Part shown: positions 1-10,645 of the stretch, piece after piece | Position numbering within the stretch: position 1 is the first letter of the stretch | Layout: each line of letters opens with the position of its first letter | Source of the DNA: Phlebiopsis flavidoalba | Taxonomy: Eukaryota; Basidiomycota; Agaricomycetes; Polyporales; Phanerochaetaceae | Direction of reading: 5' to 3' | DNA length: 64,000 nt | NCBI GenBank assembly: GCA_035772785.1 | Contig: JAOCPU010000012.1 | Coordinates: 558,001 to 622,000, forward strand | Program-made: the position numbers and the translations under genes | Notes under the pieces: generated by a model | The model's input: only the letters and a program-made list of their open reading frames with translations | Database searches by the model: none | Told to the model about the DNA's origin: nothing

Positions 1-252
1 CGCCTCATGTTGAGACACCAGCTTCAGACGCCGCCTCCGACGAGATCGCCGCTGATGATGCCATCGAGTCCCCATATCCCGCCGGATGTTGAGGACGATG
101 TTGACGCGCTCCCTGAATCCCCGACTCCCGCCAAGGATGCCAACAATCTCGAAGATATCGTTAGCATGCTCGAATCTGGTATGCCTGCTCCCGTCAAGCT
201 CAGTGTGCCAGAGGAGGTGGCTGTCGCGGGCGAGATTCCCGACGAAGAATAA
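1..252 (+). CDS. C-terminal end of an unidentified protein, acidic tail (5' cut by window)
   Basis: Only the last part of a gene is present. The reading ends at TAA 250-252 with an acidic, Pro-rich tail containing LEDIVSMLESG and ending AGEIPDEE. In the first 90 bases a second frame reads a matching Asp/Glu/Ala-rich stretch (DEIAADDAIESP), so the natural protein probably switches frame near position 85-90, consistent with the one-base frame changes elsewhere in the window. The composition (acidic, Ser/Pro-rich, no hydrophobic stretch) suggests a disordered cytosolic or nuclear C-terminus. No domain is left from which to name the protein. Confidence 0.5.
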   Translation, partial: RLMLRHQLQTPPPTRSPLMMPSSPHIPPDVEDDVDALPESPTPAKDANNLEDIVSMLESGMPAPVKLSVPEEVAVAGEIPDEE

Positions 253-1988
253 TCAAACAATTGCTTGGAAGAAACTGCTTGGACCGGCTCTATGAGCCAT
301 TGGTGTACCTAGAATCAGTGTGTATGTCCCCGCACTCCCCAACGTTCCCTCAACATGACCTAAAACTGCTCTTTAGATATATTAGCCCCCAATCATCGTA
401 CCTATGCTTTCCATATATACTCGTCCCATCGACGCCGTCAACCATAACCTCAAGTTACTTGTCTACTGCATCCGTCTGTTTTTTTGCTCATTTGGTCATT
501 TGTCTCTTGCTCTGTCTGCATTCATTTACATCCTCGATACCCGTGGCCGTTGTTGCTGCTACCATTTGCCCTGAAGGTTCTCTCGAGGCTCGGAATTCAT
601 CGTAACGTACCTTATTTGAAATTAAATCTGTTCGCATACGAACGTCATGCGAGAAGTCATTCAAAGTGCGGGTGATGTACCGCGGCATGCAGAGGCGCGG
701 TTCTTGCCGTGACTTTACTGTTACTTACTAGCTACCCATCTGAAACCTCCCCTTCTATAGGCTGCGGTCATGCGCCTGGGATCGAGTCCTGTGATCAGGT
801 AAGTGAACCAGAGTATTAAGGTCCACAATAAACTAAAGAGGTCCCGCAGTCCGCACATTTAAAACCACATCTCCTTGTCGTTCGTTGATGTCCTTGCCAA
901 TTGCGCAGATGGAACCAGAAGGCGCAGCGCACTATGAGACCATCGCTACATAGGGGTCGGATGTCTCTCGTTGGAGCTACCCCGTAACAACGTCCTTCAA
1001 TTCTGGTGTTAACGAGAGGCCGTCCGTGGATTCCTCAGGTGAATGCTCCACACAATCAGCACCGAGAGTAACGCGATGCTGATTCTGGTGGTAGTCACTC
1101 CCACGTCAGTATGCTATTCGGTTCCTTCTAGACAGGAAGGACCGCGCAAGTTATCTGTGGCGCATCATGAGTGTGTCCACTCTGCACACGGATGGGTAAC
1201 GAACTCGCGTGACTCCGTCAAAGACTCGTTTCTGATACTCATGCCGTACACATCCAGGGATTAAAAATTGGGCATGACCAGGTAATGCGTTCTGGCCAAA
1301 AATGCTCCGGTAAAACACATCAATCGTGGCAACATTATGGATACAGACTTCTAGTAATTATCATCAAACCTGTCATTTTAATAATTATGCTCACATACTA
1401 GGAGACGGTGGCAGTTGCCCTGTTATCTGCTCACACAACGTTATTGACGTTCCATCCACGGTCAAACATCGTGAGGTTTCAGCTGGACCATACCAGCCCG
1501 TATGAAATTCATTAATTGTGATATTGTGGAGTGGCCTACAGCTGACCTTTCTGCGAATTGTCAAACAAGGTGTCCGGTAAGGCACGAATGGAGGAGTAGT
1601 TTGAACGTTGTTTGATTGTGGCGAAGTTTGGTTCTCTATTCAAGTTCTTCCAGGCCATGTTAGCAGTGACTATTGGGCTGGTTTAAGCAGCCGCGGGTAC
1701 GTGTTCATGGTTCGAGATAGGTCTTGTGAATTGATCAAAAGTTCTTGTCCAGAAACTCAAGCTGTGGACCGACATTTCGATCCAATACTAGTAGCTTCGC
1801 GTCTTACAGCGTTCGCTAGGAAGAGCTGTCGAACAAGGGACTCATTCGAACGGGGTTCTTGAGCTCCACAATATATCTCAGAGACAGCCTGATAGAAGGC
1901 GCATGTGGGAGAAAATAGTAAACAACGGTGCTTTCAACTGTTGAGATACCACAATTCACGTTTTTAGTAATGTGAACGCGATGCAAGG
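253..1988. other. Gene-free stretch
   Basis: This holds the presumed 3' untranslated region of the gene at the left edge and then intergenic DNA. All open frames are short, carry no motif and have no paired splice sites. I see no RNA gene or repeat. Confidence 0.5.
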
Positions 1989-1996
1989 TATAAAAG
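1989..1996 (+). promoter_or_regulatory. TATA box of the gene starting at 2065
   Basis: TATAAAAG lies 69 bases upstream of the ATG at 2065, a normal fungal core-promoter spacing, and is the main reason that start was chosen. Confidence 0.5.
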
Positions 1997-2064
1997 CTCG
2001 AGCAGAACACACACTGCTACTCATCCCACCCCAACCTCGATCGATTCAAGAGCAAGAAACGACA

Positions 2065-3283
2065 ATGGCCACCAGAAAGCTTACCTTTTACACAACCCCT
2101 ACGGCGAACCTCAGTTCTAACACGTTCTTAATGCTGACGTTCGTGCCCGTCGCAACCGACGCCCTATACAAGGATCAGTGGGGTGCGTGAATCTCTCCGG
2201 CCGTTTTACTAGATGACTGAAAAAAATGCTGTCTATAGGTCCCGTTGCATGGAAGGTGAATATGCCCGCGCATGTTAGGCTATTTGACGCTAGCTCACTG
2301 CATCGCATGCGGTGTCGTAGGTGTACCATTCAGTGCCAATGGTACGAAATCATATCCATAACCAGGGACATGCGTGACCAGTCTGACGTCCGATACAGGT
2401 GTCCAATCGCAGCGACGTCAAGTACACTGCAAGGCTGGCGGCTGCTGTTGCACAGATTGTAACAATTCACTGAACTTTTTTTCTCGGTGAGGTCTACTGA
2501 CTAATATCTCGACATAGGACGGTGGGTGGGTGCATCCAGAGCCCGAACTCGTAAGCATCTGCGCTCTCAGTGGTAGCGGCAAATTGTTGGCTCATAGCAT
2601 CTATGCAATCTAGATTCATTGAAATGGGGGTGAGTAGCTACCCATCATCGAGGTTCTGAGCGAGACTTATGATGCTGTCCCGGTCAGTTGGGACCAATCG
2701 GTTCGTGGATCGCGTGGTGTCGAAACGAACTGTGCCATTCACGGTTTATGATAGACCACCTACAGGATCGACAAGGACGGTTTTCTCCAGTTTCTTCGAC
2801 GAACCGACCCCGAAGAACCCCTCCCGGTCAAGGTCTTATCTCTGCCCAGAACGATAGCGGCAGTCCGCAAGACATGAGCATTGGGTAGTTGGCCACGAAA
2901 GCAAAAGTCACGCTTTGCTATAGAAATGCTAACAGCGGGGAACACGCAGGAATCATCAGCAGCGACTTATTCGAACCTCTTTTGGTTTGGCCGCAGGTTA
3001 AGAGGAACGCAAGATCATGGCAGCCCAATTTACTCCCAAGGTCAGCTGCAGTCTGAGCCATTTAGTCCGGAAACCCCGCTGAAGTTCTCTATATGGAACA
3101 CAGCTTCGCGTTTACGCCTTCGGAGATTATAAGGGTACGCCTATGTGTTGCAGAAGAACAGCAGAAAAGCTCATGGTGATTCCCCTGATTTCAGAGACGG
3201 AGATCATCAAGGGCGAGATCCATACCACTCCTCTGCTCGAGCTGGATCTTGCTCTTTTGAAGGCTAATCCCGCGACCAACTAA
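2065..3283 (+). CDS. Unidentified protein gene, multi-exon, frame broken
   Basis: The ATG at 2065 sits in a good context (ACAATGGCC) after a TATA box. The first exon reads MATRKLTFYTTP onward to KDQWG. A GT-AG intron (about 2185-2238) then leads into PVAWKV. Further stretches follow in shifting frames: a hydrophobic segment CIACGVVGVPFSANGT near 2300-2340, VKYTARLAAAVAQIVTIH near 2410-2470, LPVKVLSLPRTIAAVRK near 2815-2875, and a last open stretch of about 65 codons ending LALLKANPATN with TAA 3281-3283. At least three frame changes are needed. I do not recognise the family; no enzyme motif, zinc finger or signal peptide is evident. It may be a pseudogene or a real gene read through base-call errors. 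Confidence 0.4.
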
Positions 3284-6090
3284 AGTTCTCAGTCTACGAG
3301 GATAAGAACCAAGGCGGCAAATTGTGCGTTGTCCCGTTAACGTGAAGGTAAGCTGAGATTCCATTGAAGAAACTCTATGCACTCATGACAATGCTAAGCC
3401 AAGAGTCGACCGTACATCTACGATGGTTGACTAAGCTCGCGTCATCCTGTCTATGCATGTAGATGTTTCAGTAAATTCTCGTCTCACCCGGTCTCTGAGT
3501 CAGGAGAATGTACTACTAGTGTGCGATTGTGACCCTGCATCGAATACACACCGTTGTCCGATACAACTGTCTCCATGGGCACATACCGCTACACTTGCAA
3601 TCCACACACGCCACAGACGACGCTCAAGGCGTTCGGGCCACAATCATGTGAATGTGAGCTTTTATTGAAACTGCTCGAACTGACCTGTGCACACCCAGGG
3701 TTGTAACATGCTCCTCCCACGAAAGCTCGCATCTCGTATCACTAATATCATTCCATCTCATCTCAGATGATACAACAATGGACGCCACAGTGAGCTTACT
3801 AAACGTGCCTGTCCATCCGCGAGGCCACGGCGCGAAGGGCCGCTTTGAAGTTCGAAGCGTGTTCATCTTCACAAACAGATGCGCTAAGCCTGTCAAGTCC
3901 AGGCGACGCAAGCCCATTCGCCCGCCCAGAATAATCGCCAGTCAGGGATGAGCGCGTCTCGCAAGGCGGCAGGGCAGCGTTGCGTACGCGTGCGGCAGCT
4001 GAGCGTTCGAAATGCACCAGAAAGCTGGGCGGGCGTGATGTCAGGTCGACCTGTCCACGCCGGCGATCAGGCCGACTGAGTGGGAAATAGACGAGCGCGG
4101 CGATGCAAGGTTGTGCGACGCTCATTCGCCCGTGTCTAAAGCTCGCTAGCCTCCAATGGGGTGATCGTCGGAGCGGTGATGATTGTTTTGGGCGGCTGGG
4201 TATTGTGTGTGTGATTGGATGGCGAGCCTGAGGAGTAGGAGCATACTGGGCTAGATCTGAGTAGTTAAAGACAATGGCTCCACCGAGCTTCACGATGATG
4301 TCTCCTGTGAGACGGTAAGGTTGAGTGTTCTTGCTGAGACCCGTCCTGAACGTTAATATGTGAGATTGGCAAGAGAGATACACGCAGAGGTCGTCGCAGT
4401 GTCGTTACATCGTCGCATTGCGAGCACAGAGTACCGCAAACGTCCACAGGGGAAGCTGAATCCTGCGGGAGAAGCTGGATCCAGGGGCGCCATAGCGTGA
4501 AACTCATCGTGGTACGGCAGCCTTCGTGAGCAGGTGACCTGCGAGCTCTCACGCGAAAGAAGGTTAGTGAATAGGGATGGCCGTCGAAAGCGCTAGACGC
4601 AGTGGCAACGAGGCGTGCTTATCGCGCGTCGGACGCGGCGGGGGAGGTCCAGCGCAAAGTGGTGTACATATAACGGTGCCGCGGTGGGCGAGGGTTCGGT
4701 AGTTGTGCGGAGAACCTGGGACGTAGTGGAGTGGTGGTGTGTAGCGATGGAGAGCGGGCTTGCTTTGCTCAGGGTCCCGAATTGGGAAGAAGTGATGTGG
4801 ATAAAGGAAGGGGTGGCGGAGCGCGACGAGTTGGCATTTCGCGGAGTGAAGACAGGTTAATTGCTGGAACCCTCCAGCGGGGTTGGCCGAGCAGATCATG
4901 CTAGGCAAAGAGGAGTCGTCGTTGCGCACCATATCACCAGTAATTTACCACTCCCGAGGCCGAGGGAAACGGCGGTGGCTGGAGAGCTCGAGGCGGTGCG
5001 ACGACGGGCCCTGCGCAGTCGCGGCGCGGTGCGCCGAGACCCGCGTTGAGCAGGCTGTCTTCGCGAAAAGATGGTCGGTGAGAGGGAGGGACAGAGAAAG
5101 AACGACAACTACGACCATGGGAACGACGGGTAAGTAGCACATCATGACAAAAGGAGCCGTGTGGCTCACCTGAGAGCCTCTTTACCTGGAATTTCTTGGA
5201 ACGAAGAGTTCATTGATTCAGTACGCGTTCAGTAAACAGCTCCAGTTGAGTGAGGGCGAGAAGAACGTCGTCGAAAGATTGGTGTTAGGGGTAGAAGCAA
5301 GTTCATCTATGAACAACAGTGGCGTGCGTGCTTTGCAGTCGGTCCGCAGGCACAGTATGGAACGGCAAAGCACCTGACGTGTTGTTCTTTGACTGAATGG
5401 CGATCCAAACAAAGTGAACGAGATCCGTCTTCTCGGCACGGCCCATCCAAACAAAGGACTAGTCTCGATCGCAGTCTGGCTATCGGGAGACCTCCGACAC
5501 GTGTTGCTTCGCTATGCGGGGAAAGCTTGAGTGCCTAGAGGTGCCTAGTCAGCGATATGGCGGAGGAGGTGCGAGTCAGAGCATGAGATTTGCGTCGCCA
5601 CACGAGCCGGAAAGTCGAGATGAACAAACGAGACGGGGTCCGCGTCGATGCGTGCGCGCGATCTGAGAAAGTCCTGTGCTCGGAGCCTCCAATTCTGCTG
5701 TCGATTTATTTGGCCGTGGAAGGGATCGTAAAGGGCCGCACGGAGGTAAAACCGTGCACTTGGTTCGCTTCCGAGCAGTACGCAATGAGCGCGGATGTCT
5801 TTGTTGGGATATTTGTCGTCATTCTTCTGCGTTACGGAAATAAAAGTAGACGGCGGAATGGTGAAAGGGATGCGTCAGACGGCGGTAGGGGACATCGGTC
5901 AGCCAGAGTTTTGACCTGGCCGAAGCCTGATTTGATCGGCATCTCAGATGGGATCTAAATGAAAACTCCGCCCCAATGTCGCGATTCATATAGCGCAACG
6001 CTTCGACTCGAAACGAAAGCTCCTCTCCTTCCGCTCCCCTCTCTCCAACGCTCGCTCTCTCTGTCTTTCGTCGTCGCAACCACCACCAAA
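3284..6090. other. Gene-free stretch
   Basis: Several open frames of 60-195 codons occur on both strands, but none has a motif, a consistent start or flanking splice sites. Those at 3.8-4.4 kb and 4.6-5.1 kb overlap frames on the opposite strand in GC-rich sequence, as expected of chance openings. Bases just before 6091 are the leader of the next gene. Confidence 0.45.
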
Positions 6091-6870
6091 ATGTCTTCCA
6101 ACAACACCAGCAACCCCTCTCCCACCAAGCCCATCCCCATCAACACCCGCCGGGGTCGCGCGGAGTCTGTCTCAGACTCGTCTTCTGAAGAGTCGGCGTC
6201 TCCTGTCTCGCCCATCCAGTCGCCTCTCGCGACTATGCAACCTCGCGTGGCTGCTGCAAGCCCTACATCCACCCCAATCTTGAGCTACTTGCTCAGCCAG
6301 TCGCCGAAGACGTCGACCAACGCGACGTTCCCCTTCCGCCGGGGCTTCGGCACAACTGTATACGAAGGTTCGTTAAGGTTTCCGTGCTGCGCGTCACGGC
6401 CACTAATTATCTCCTCAGATGACTCTGACCCTGACTTCACGAGTCCCAAGCAACACCTGTCGTGTGCAAGCACCGCCGCGTGGCCTGGCGCCGAGCGCGT
6501 TTCTCCTCCGGGGCAGAGCCCTACCTCCCCCACACACGAGGACCGTGCAGCAGGCTTGCTCCGCAGACTCTCTTTCGGCGGCAACAGCGCTTAGGGTAAG
6601 CTTCTGTTTCCTGTACCTTTGTAATCGTGTGCTGACCAATTTCCTCTACCATAGCCACCCATCCCTCAGATTAAGACCACTGCCCCGACTGCGCCGGTTG
6701 AGCGGGTCCCGCCCAACACGCCCGCAGGTCGAGCGCGGATCTCCGATGCCAACCACACCGCGCAAGTCGAGACGTGCCACTATGGCCGCAACCACCGCCC
6801 GCCCGAAGCGTATGCCCCCTCCCCCATGGGCGAACGCATCTTGACGGGTCACTTTGACGGGTTCAATTGA
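6091..6870 (+). CDS. Disordered Ser/Pro-rich protein with SPMGERIL-type C-terminus
   Basis: The ATG at 6091 (context CAAAATGTC) opens a Ser/Pro/Arg-rich, probably disordered protein: MSSNNTSNPSP, then RRGRAESVSDSSSEES. A 51-base intron (6368-6418, in phase) is followed by DSDPDFTSPK and LLRRLSFGG, which resembles a PKA-type RRxS site. A TAG at 6592-6594 ends this frame directly before a GTAAG donor (6596) whose acceptor is at 6654. The following exon, 6655-6870, continues a like-composed protein ending SPMGERILTGHFDGFN. I therefore think the TAG reflects a one- or two-base frame error, and the true protein has three exons and about 245 residues. Function is unknown; the RS/SP clusters suggest a phosphorylated regulator. 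Confidence 0.65.
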
Positions 6871-9800
6871 GTTCTGAGACCTGCCTCGCCTTCGCACGCG
6901 TCCGCATTCCTACGCTATGCACATCCCTAATCGCGCCTGTGAACGCCGCCGGCCAACCACAAGCAAACTTCGGCGTTTCCCAGGCTTCTGTATCCATATC
7001 GCACCCACCGCGCTCCCTCACACAGCATACTACCACCCACCCTCGCTTACTCCCGGACACAGCTGCCAAAATCACACACATTCCTCGGCATCGTCCAACA
7101 GTGGACGCGGCTCTGGCCGACGTGCTCTCGCGCCTCCCGCGGTCGGCACTTCCATGCCATCCCACTGCGCTGCGTTCCGCTGTGCTGCGGTCGCTCGACG
7201 CGCGAGCACGGAAGAAGAAAGTATGATCGCATCCTCCCCTCTCCTCGCGTGAGGATACTCGTTTCAGGATCAAATCGTACGATTTCGTTTGTAAACTCCT
7301 GTTAATGATGTGGAAAGCTACTGTAGAATACGTATTTACTGGATTACTTGACGCACAGGGATTCAACAACCTGTACTGTAGTTGTATGTGTCTTTCGTTC
7401 TCCTTTTGCCCAGACGTTTTCCGGTTTCGTGTAAAATATTATTGTACTCTACGTGTATATTTTGCAATACAAAATGAACTGGTGAAGCGCCGCCTCTAGC
7501 GGCAGCAACCTTGCTTGTCCCACTTGACAGTCGGCGGTCGCTTGACCTTGAAGCTTGAGCAGCTGAAACCACGACATTTTTTCAAAGATTTTTAAACGCT
7601 CGGACTTTAGCCTAGGTAAGTAATACACACAATACCCAAGCCTGACTACCAGTACAGCATCCATATTCTTTTGTCTGCAATGTGCATGTTCTCCCGCACC
7701 CAATGACAGGATGTTCTCTGTTTCGCCTAAGTTAACACAATCTGGGGGACGGCCGTTATCCCAGGTCCCTCTGTAATCCATTGGATGTGCAGTCATGGGA
7801 CGCAATTGGCTTGGGCGCCATTGCTCATCCGGGTGTGCTGACGTGAGCCTCTGGCTATCCTCTACGCACGACGCAAAGACTTATAGCTTCTGTGTTCATC
7901 CAAGGACGGCTACGTTGACTCAGAGTCAAGTAGACGAGTGCAATGGGGGTGGAACCAACCTCTTTGTATTGACATGTTGCACATGTGCCATCGTCTCAGG
8001 TGCAGCCGGCTGAGGGTAGCCGCATGCCCGCGACCGTCCTGGATGTGCGAGGGCCTTGGTGATGCAATGGTAGTCAGCCTGCCCTCCAGGGGTATGAACA
8101 CGGGCACGGTGCACCGAGTTGCGTGTTTGTCTCCAGCCTCGGCCCTCAAGTAGTGGTGCAGTCGTGCGCACGAGCGAGACTCTGAGGCCATCTCGTGCTG
8201 ACCACAGCACATGTTGATGGTTTCCCATGGGGTCTTCGAGCTCCCATAGTGTGACCGCGGATGGTCAACGCGAGCTCGTGGCATACTCGGTACAGAGTCA
8301 GCGATGCTCGTTCGGCACACCGTCGACAATCATGGGGTGATGCTGGGATGGCTGCGGCGTGTCGACATTAGACCTGCTGACTACCAAATGGGCTCGCGAG
8401 GCGGCTGTGAGTCTTGTGCGCGCGCATGAGAAGAGGCACACAAACTGCCGTGGGGACCTGTTATTAAAGCGGAATGGGGCGCTATAACACAATTCCTCAC
8501 CATCGGTTCTTGTCATTTTGCGTTCAAATTTCTCGGTCGTTGGGGCCGCGGCAATGGGCTTTACTAGTGCTCTGTACTGCATTGTCTCGTAGGTCGGTGG
8601 CTGCGAGCCTGCGGCGCGTAGACGTCAAGCCAGACTGACAGTGAGTGAAGTGTTTGGTCTTGGTGCTGGTTAGGTTGTGGACTTGCCTATGCCTGATATG
8701 CAGGCATCGGCAGGGGCAACTGAACTGTCTTTGGCTCGCAGGCAACTGTGTCGAATCTGAGCCTCGTGCTTGGGCCGCGGGCGTAGTCAAATCGCAGCCC
8801 GTCCGTTTGCACTGATGCGTTCTCTTTAGTCGGCCGGGCTGCATATGTTTGCTGCCTTATGCACAGCCAGCCATACCAAGTTAACATAGGCCTAACATGT
8901 GAGTTGTGGCCATCTTACACATACGTCATGTTTGAGTTAAATCTCACCGAGTCACCGTCGGCTCATTGCACCCTTGCCAAAGGAAATCCAGGTCAGAGCA
9001 GCCATACAAATTAAGGGAGACATATTCGTGGCGTTGTACGTGTGTTCTGGGGTACGCGCGAGGACCTGCGAGGACGCATTTGTTTATGGCAGTGATATGG
9101 GCGCTGGCAGCAGTACGTCGTGACGGTAGCCGTGACTGTTGTTAGCGTATGATGTGATGTCACACTCTCTACCCGTAACAGGTGAGTGACGTGACATTAT
9201 TACGGCAAGCTCCGGTGAGTTGCGCTTCTTATTTCAAATTGAATTACGGAAAACGGAAGAGACCTTGACAAGCAAGGTAATGTGCATTACGCATGCGAAC
9301 ATGGTGTGAAACAACTGCTAAAGCCCGAAAGTTGTTGTCCGACGGTTTCGTAAGCGGACATATTCTGGACGCCACAGGAGACGTCAGAGTGGCCGAGCTC
9401 TCTGCGTATTCCGGCCATTGCCGCCACGTACGCATACATCGAGCCTACGCGTTTCGTCATTCGTGAAACGTAGTTTGCACACAGGGACGTGCACCCCTAC
9501 GCCCTGAAGACATCATCATGAGATCACGAAATGTATTCAGTAGCATCTCAGGGTGGGTAAAGCACAGTCCTCTCGTACGAGCCGACGACACGCCTTCGTC
9601 GTGCCGACAACGAAGTGGCACCATCTCAAGCTCACTCATTCCCATACGAAACCTGCCCTCCGTCGCCGTCCACAGACGACCAGATCCCCGCACCGAGCCC
9701 GCACCATACAGTCCCCTGAGCAGCTCCCACAGGTTCGCGAACGTCCCCGTCACTCGATCAGCACCAGCACGCCCGCCGCACGCCGTACATCCGCGGGTCG

Positions 9801-10426
9801 TGCTGCCCCGCCGGGTGGTTTGCGAAGGCCGGGCGTGTGAGGGCTCGTCCGGATACTGCGAGCGCAGATCGTCCGCCGTGCGCCGCTTTGCACAAGTGCG
9901 GGGCGCCATCGCGATGCGGGACCCTGGCAGGGTGGGATGGGCACACCGTTAACGGAGTCTGGGCCTTTGGATGCGAAGATGGATGGGAGATGCAGGGTGC
10001 GCAAGGGAGGCTTCGTGTGGCGAGCATGTGGGGAATGGCGGGATAGAAGGAGTAGGTGCTATCCCGATGGGGCACCGTAGGATCATAGCAACTAGCACAT
10101 TCATGATATGTGCATTGCGCTAGCCCTCACTACATGGCCAAAAGACATGAGATCGTCGAGAATTGTTTAGTAACGGCCCCCTCGGTGGTACTGGAGTACG
10201 CACTTCGACGTCAGGAGAAGCGTGGTTGCGGCTTGCGGCTTATCACCACCTGTAGTGCTTCGCCTTCGCCTAGAAATGCCATTCAAGACGATCGTCGACT
10301 GTACCTATGCAAAAACATCATGTTAGCAGCATGAAAAACACGAGCTCAGCCACTCCCCGCGCTGGTGTACGCCGGCGCATCCATCACGCGCTTACATAAG
10401 GTGGCCCGTGCGCAGAACGCGCGCCC
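6871..10426. other. Gene-free stretch
   Basis: Includes the 3' region of the preceding gene. Open frames at 6.9-7.25 kb and 9.5-10.0 kb are Arg/Pro/Ala-rich, overlap frames on the other strand, and lack motifs or splice structure. No tRNA, 5S or other snRNA pattern was found before the U2 promoter. Confidence 0.45.
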
Positions 10427-10433
10427 TATATAA
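10427..10433 (+). promoter_or_regulatory. TATA box of the U2 snRNA gene
   Basis: TATATAA lies 28 bases upstream of the predicted U2 5' end at 10455, the spacing expected of a Pol II core promoter for an snRNA. Confidence 0.7.
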
Positions 10434-10454
10434 TCGGGTGCCCGCCCGTTCGAA

Positions 10455-10645
10455 ATCCTTACCACTCTGGCCTTTTGGCTTAGATCAAGTGTAGTATCTG
10501 TTCTTAATAGTTTAACCACTATTATGAGGGCACCGCCCTCATTCTTGGTTATCTAATTTTTGCCGCCTTGTCCTTCGAGCTCTGCTTGCAACAACTCGAG
10601 GGCACGATGACCTTGCCACTGCAGTATCGGCTTGTGTCGTCGGGG
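10455..10645 (+). ncRNA. U2 spliceosomal snRNA
   Basis: The 5' half matches the conserved U2 core: stem-loop I with CTGGCCTTTTGGCTTAGATC, then AAGTGTAGTATCTGTTCTT, containing the GTAGTA branch-site pairing element at 10491-10496. Stem IIa/b follows (GAGGGC paired with GCCCTC near 10526-10541). The Sm site ATTTTTG is at 10556-10562. Two 3' hairpins follow: one around 10571-10603, and a stem IV of CGATGAC (10605-10611) paired with GTCGTCG (10636-10642) around a CACTGCAGTATCGG loop. The length of about 190 bases equals that of standard U2. In the spliceosome U2 snRNP pairs with the intron branch point; the many short introns in this window are its substrates. The exact 3' end is estimated from the last stem. 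Confidence 0.95.

Noticed and set aside
3799..4383. 194-codon open frame on the minus strand
   Set aside because: No motif, no promoter or splice context, and composition like the reverse of random mid-GC DNA.
9457..9952. Overlapping open frames of about 150 codons on both strands
   Set aside because: Mutually mirrored openings with no motif; one fragment (GTFANLWELLRGLYG) looks protein-like but could not be extended.
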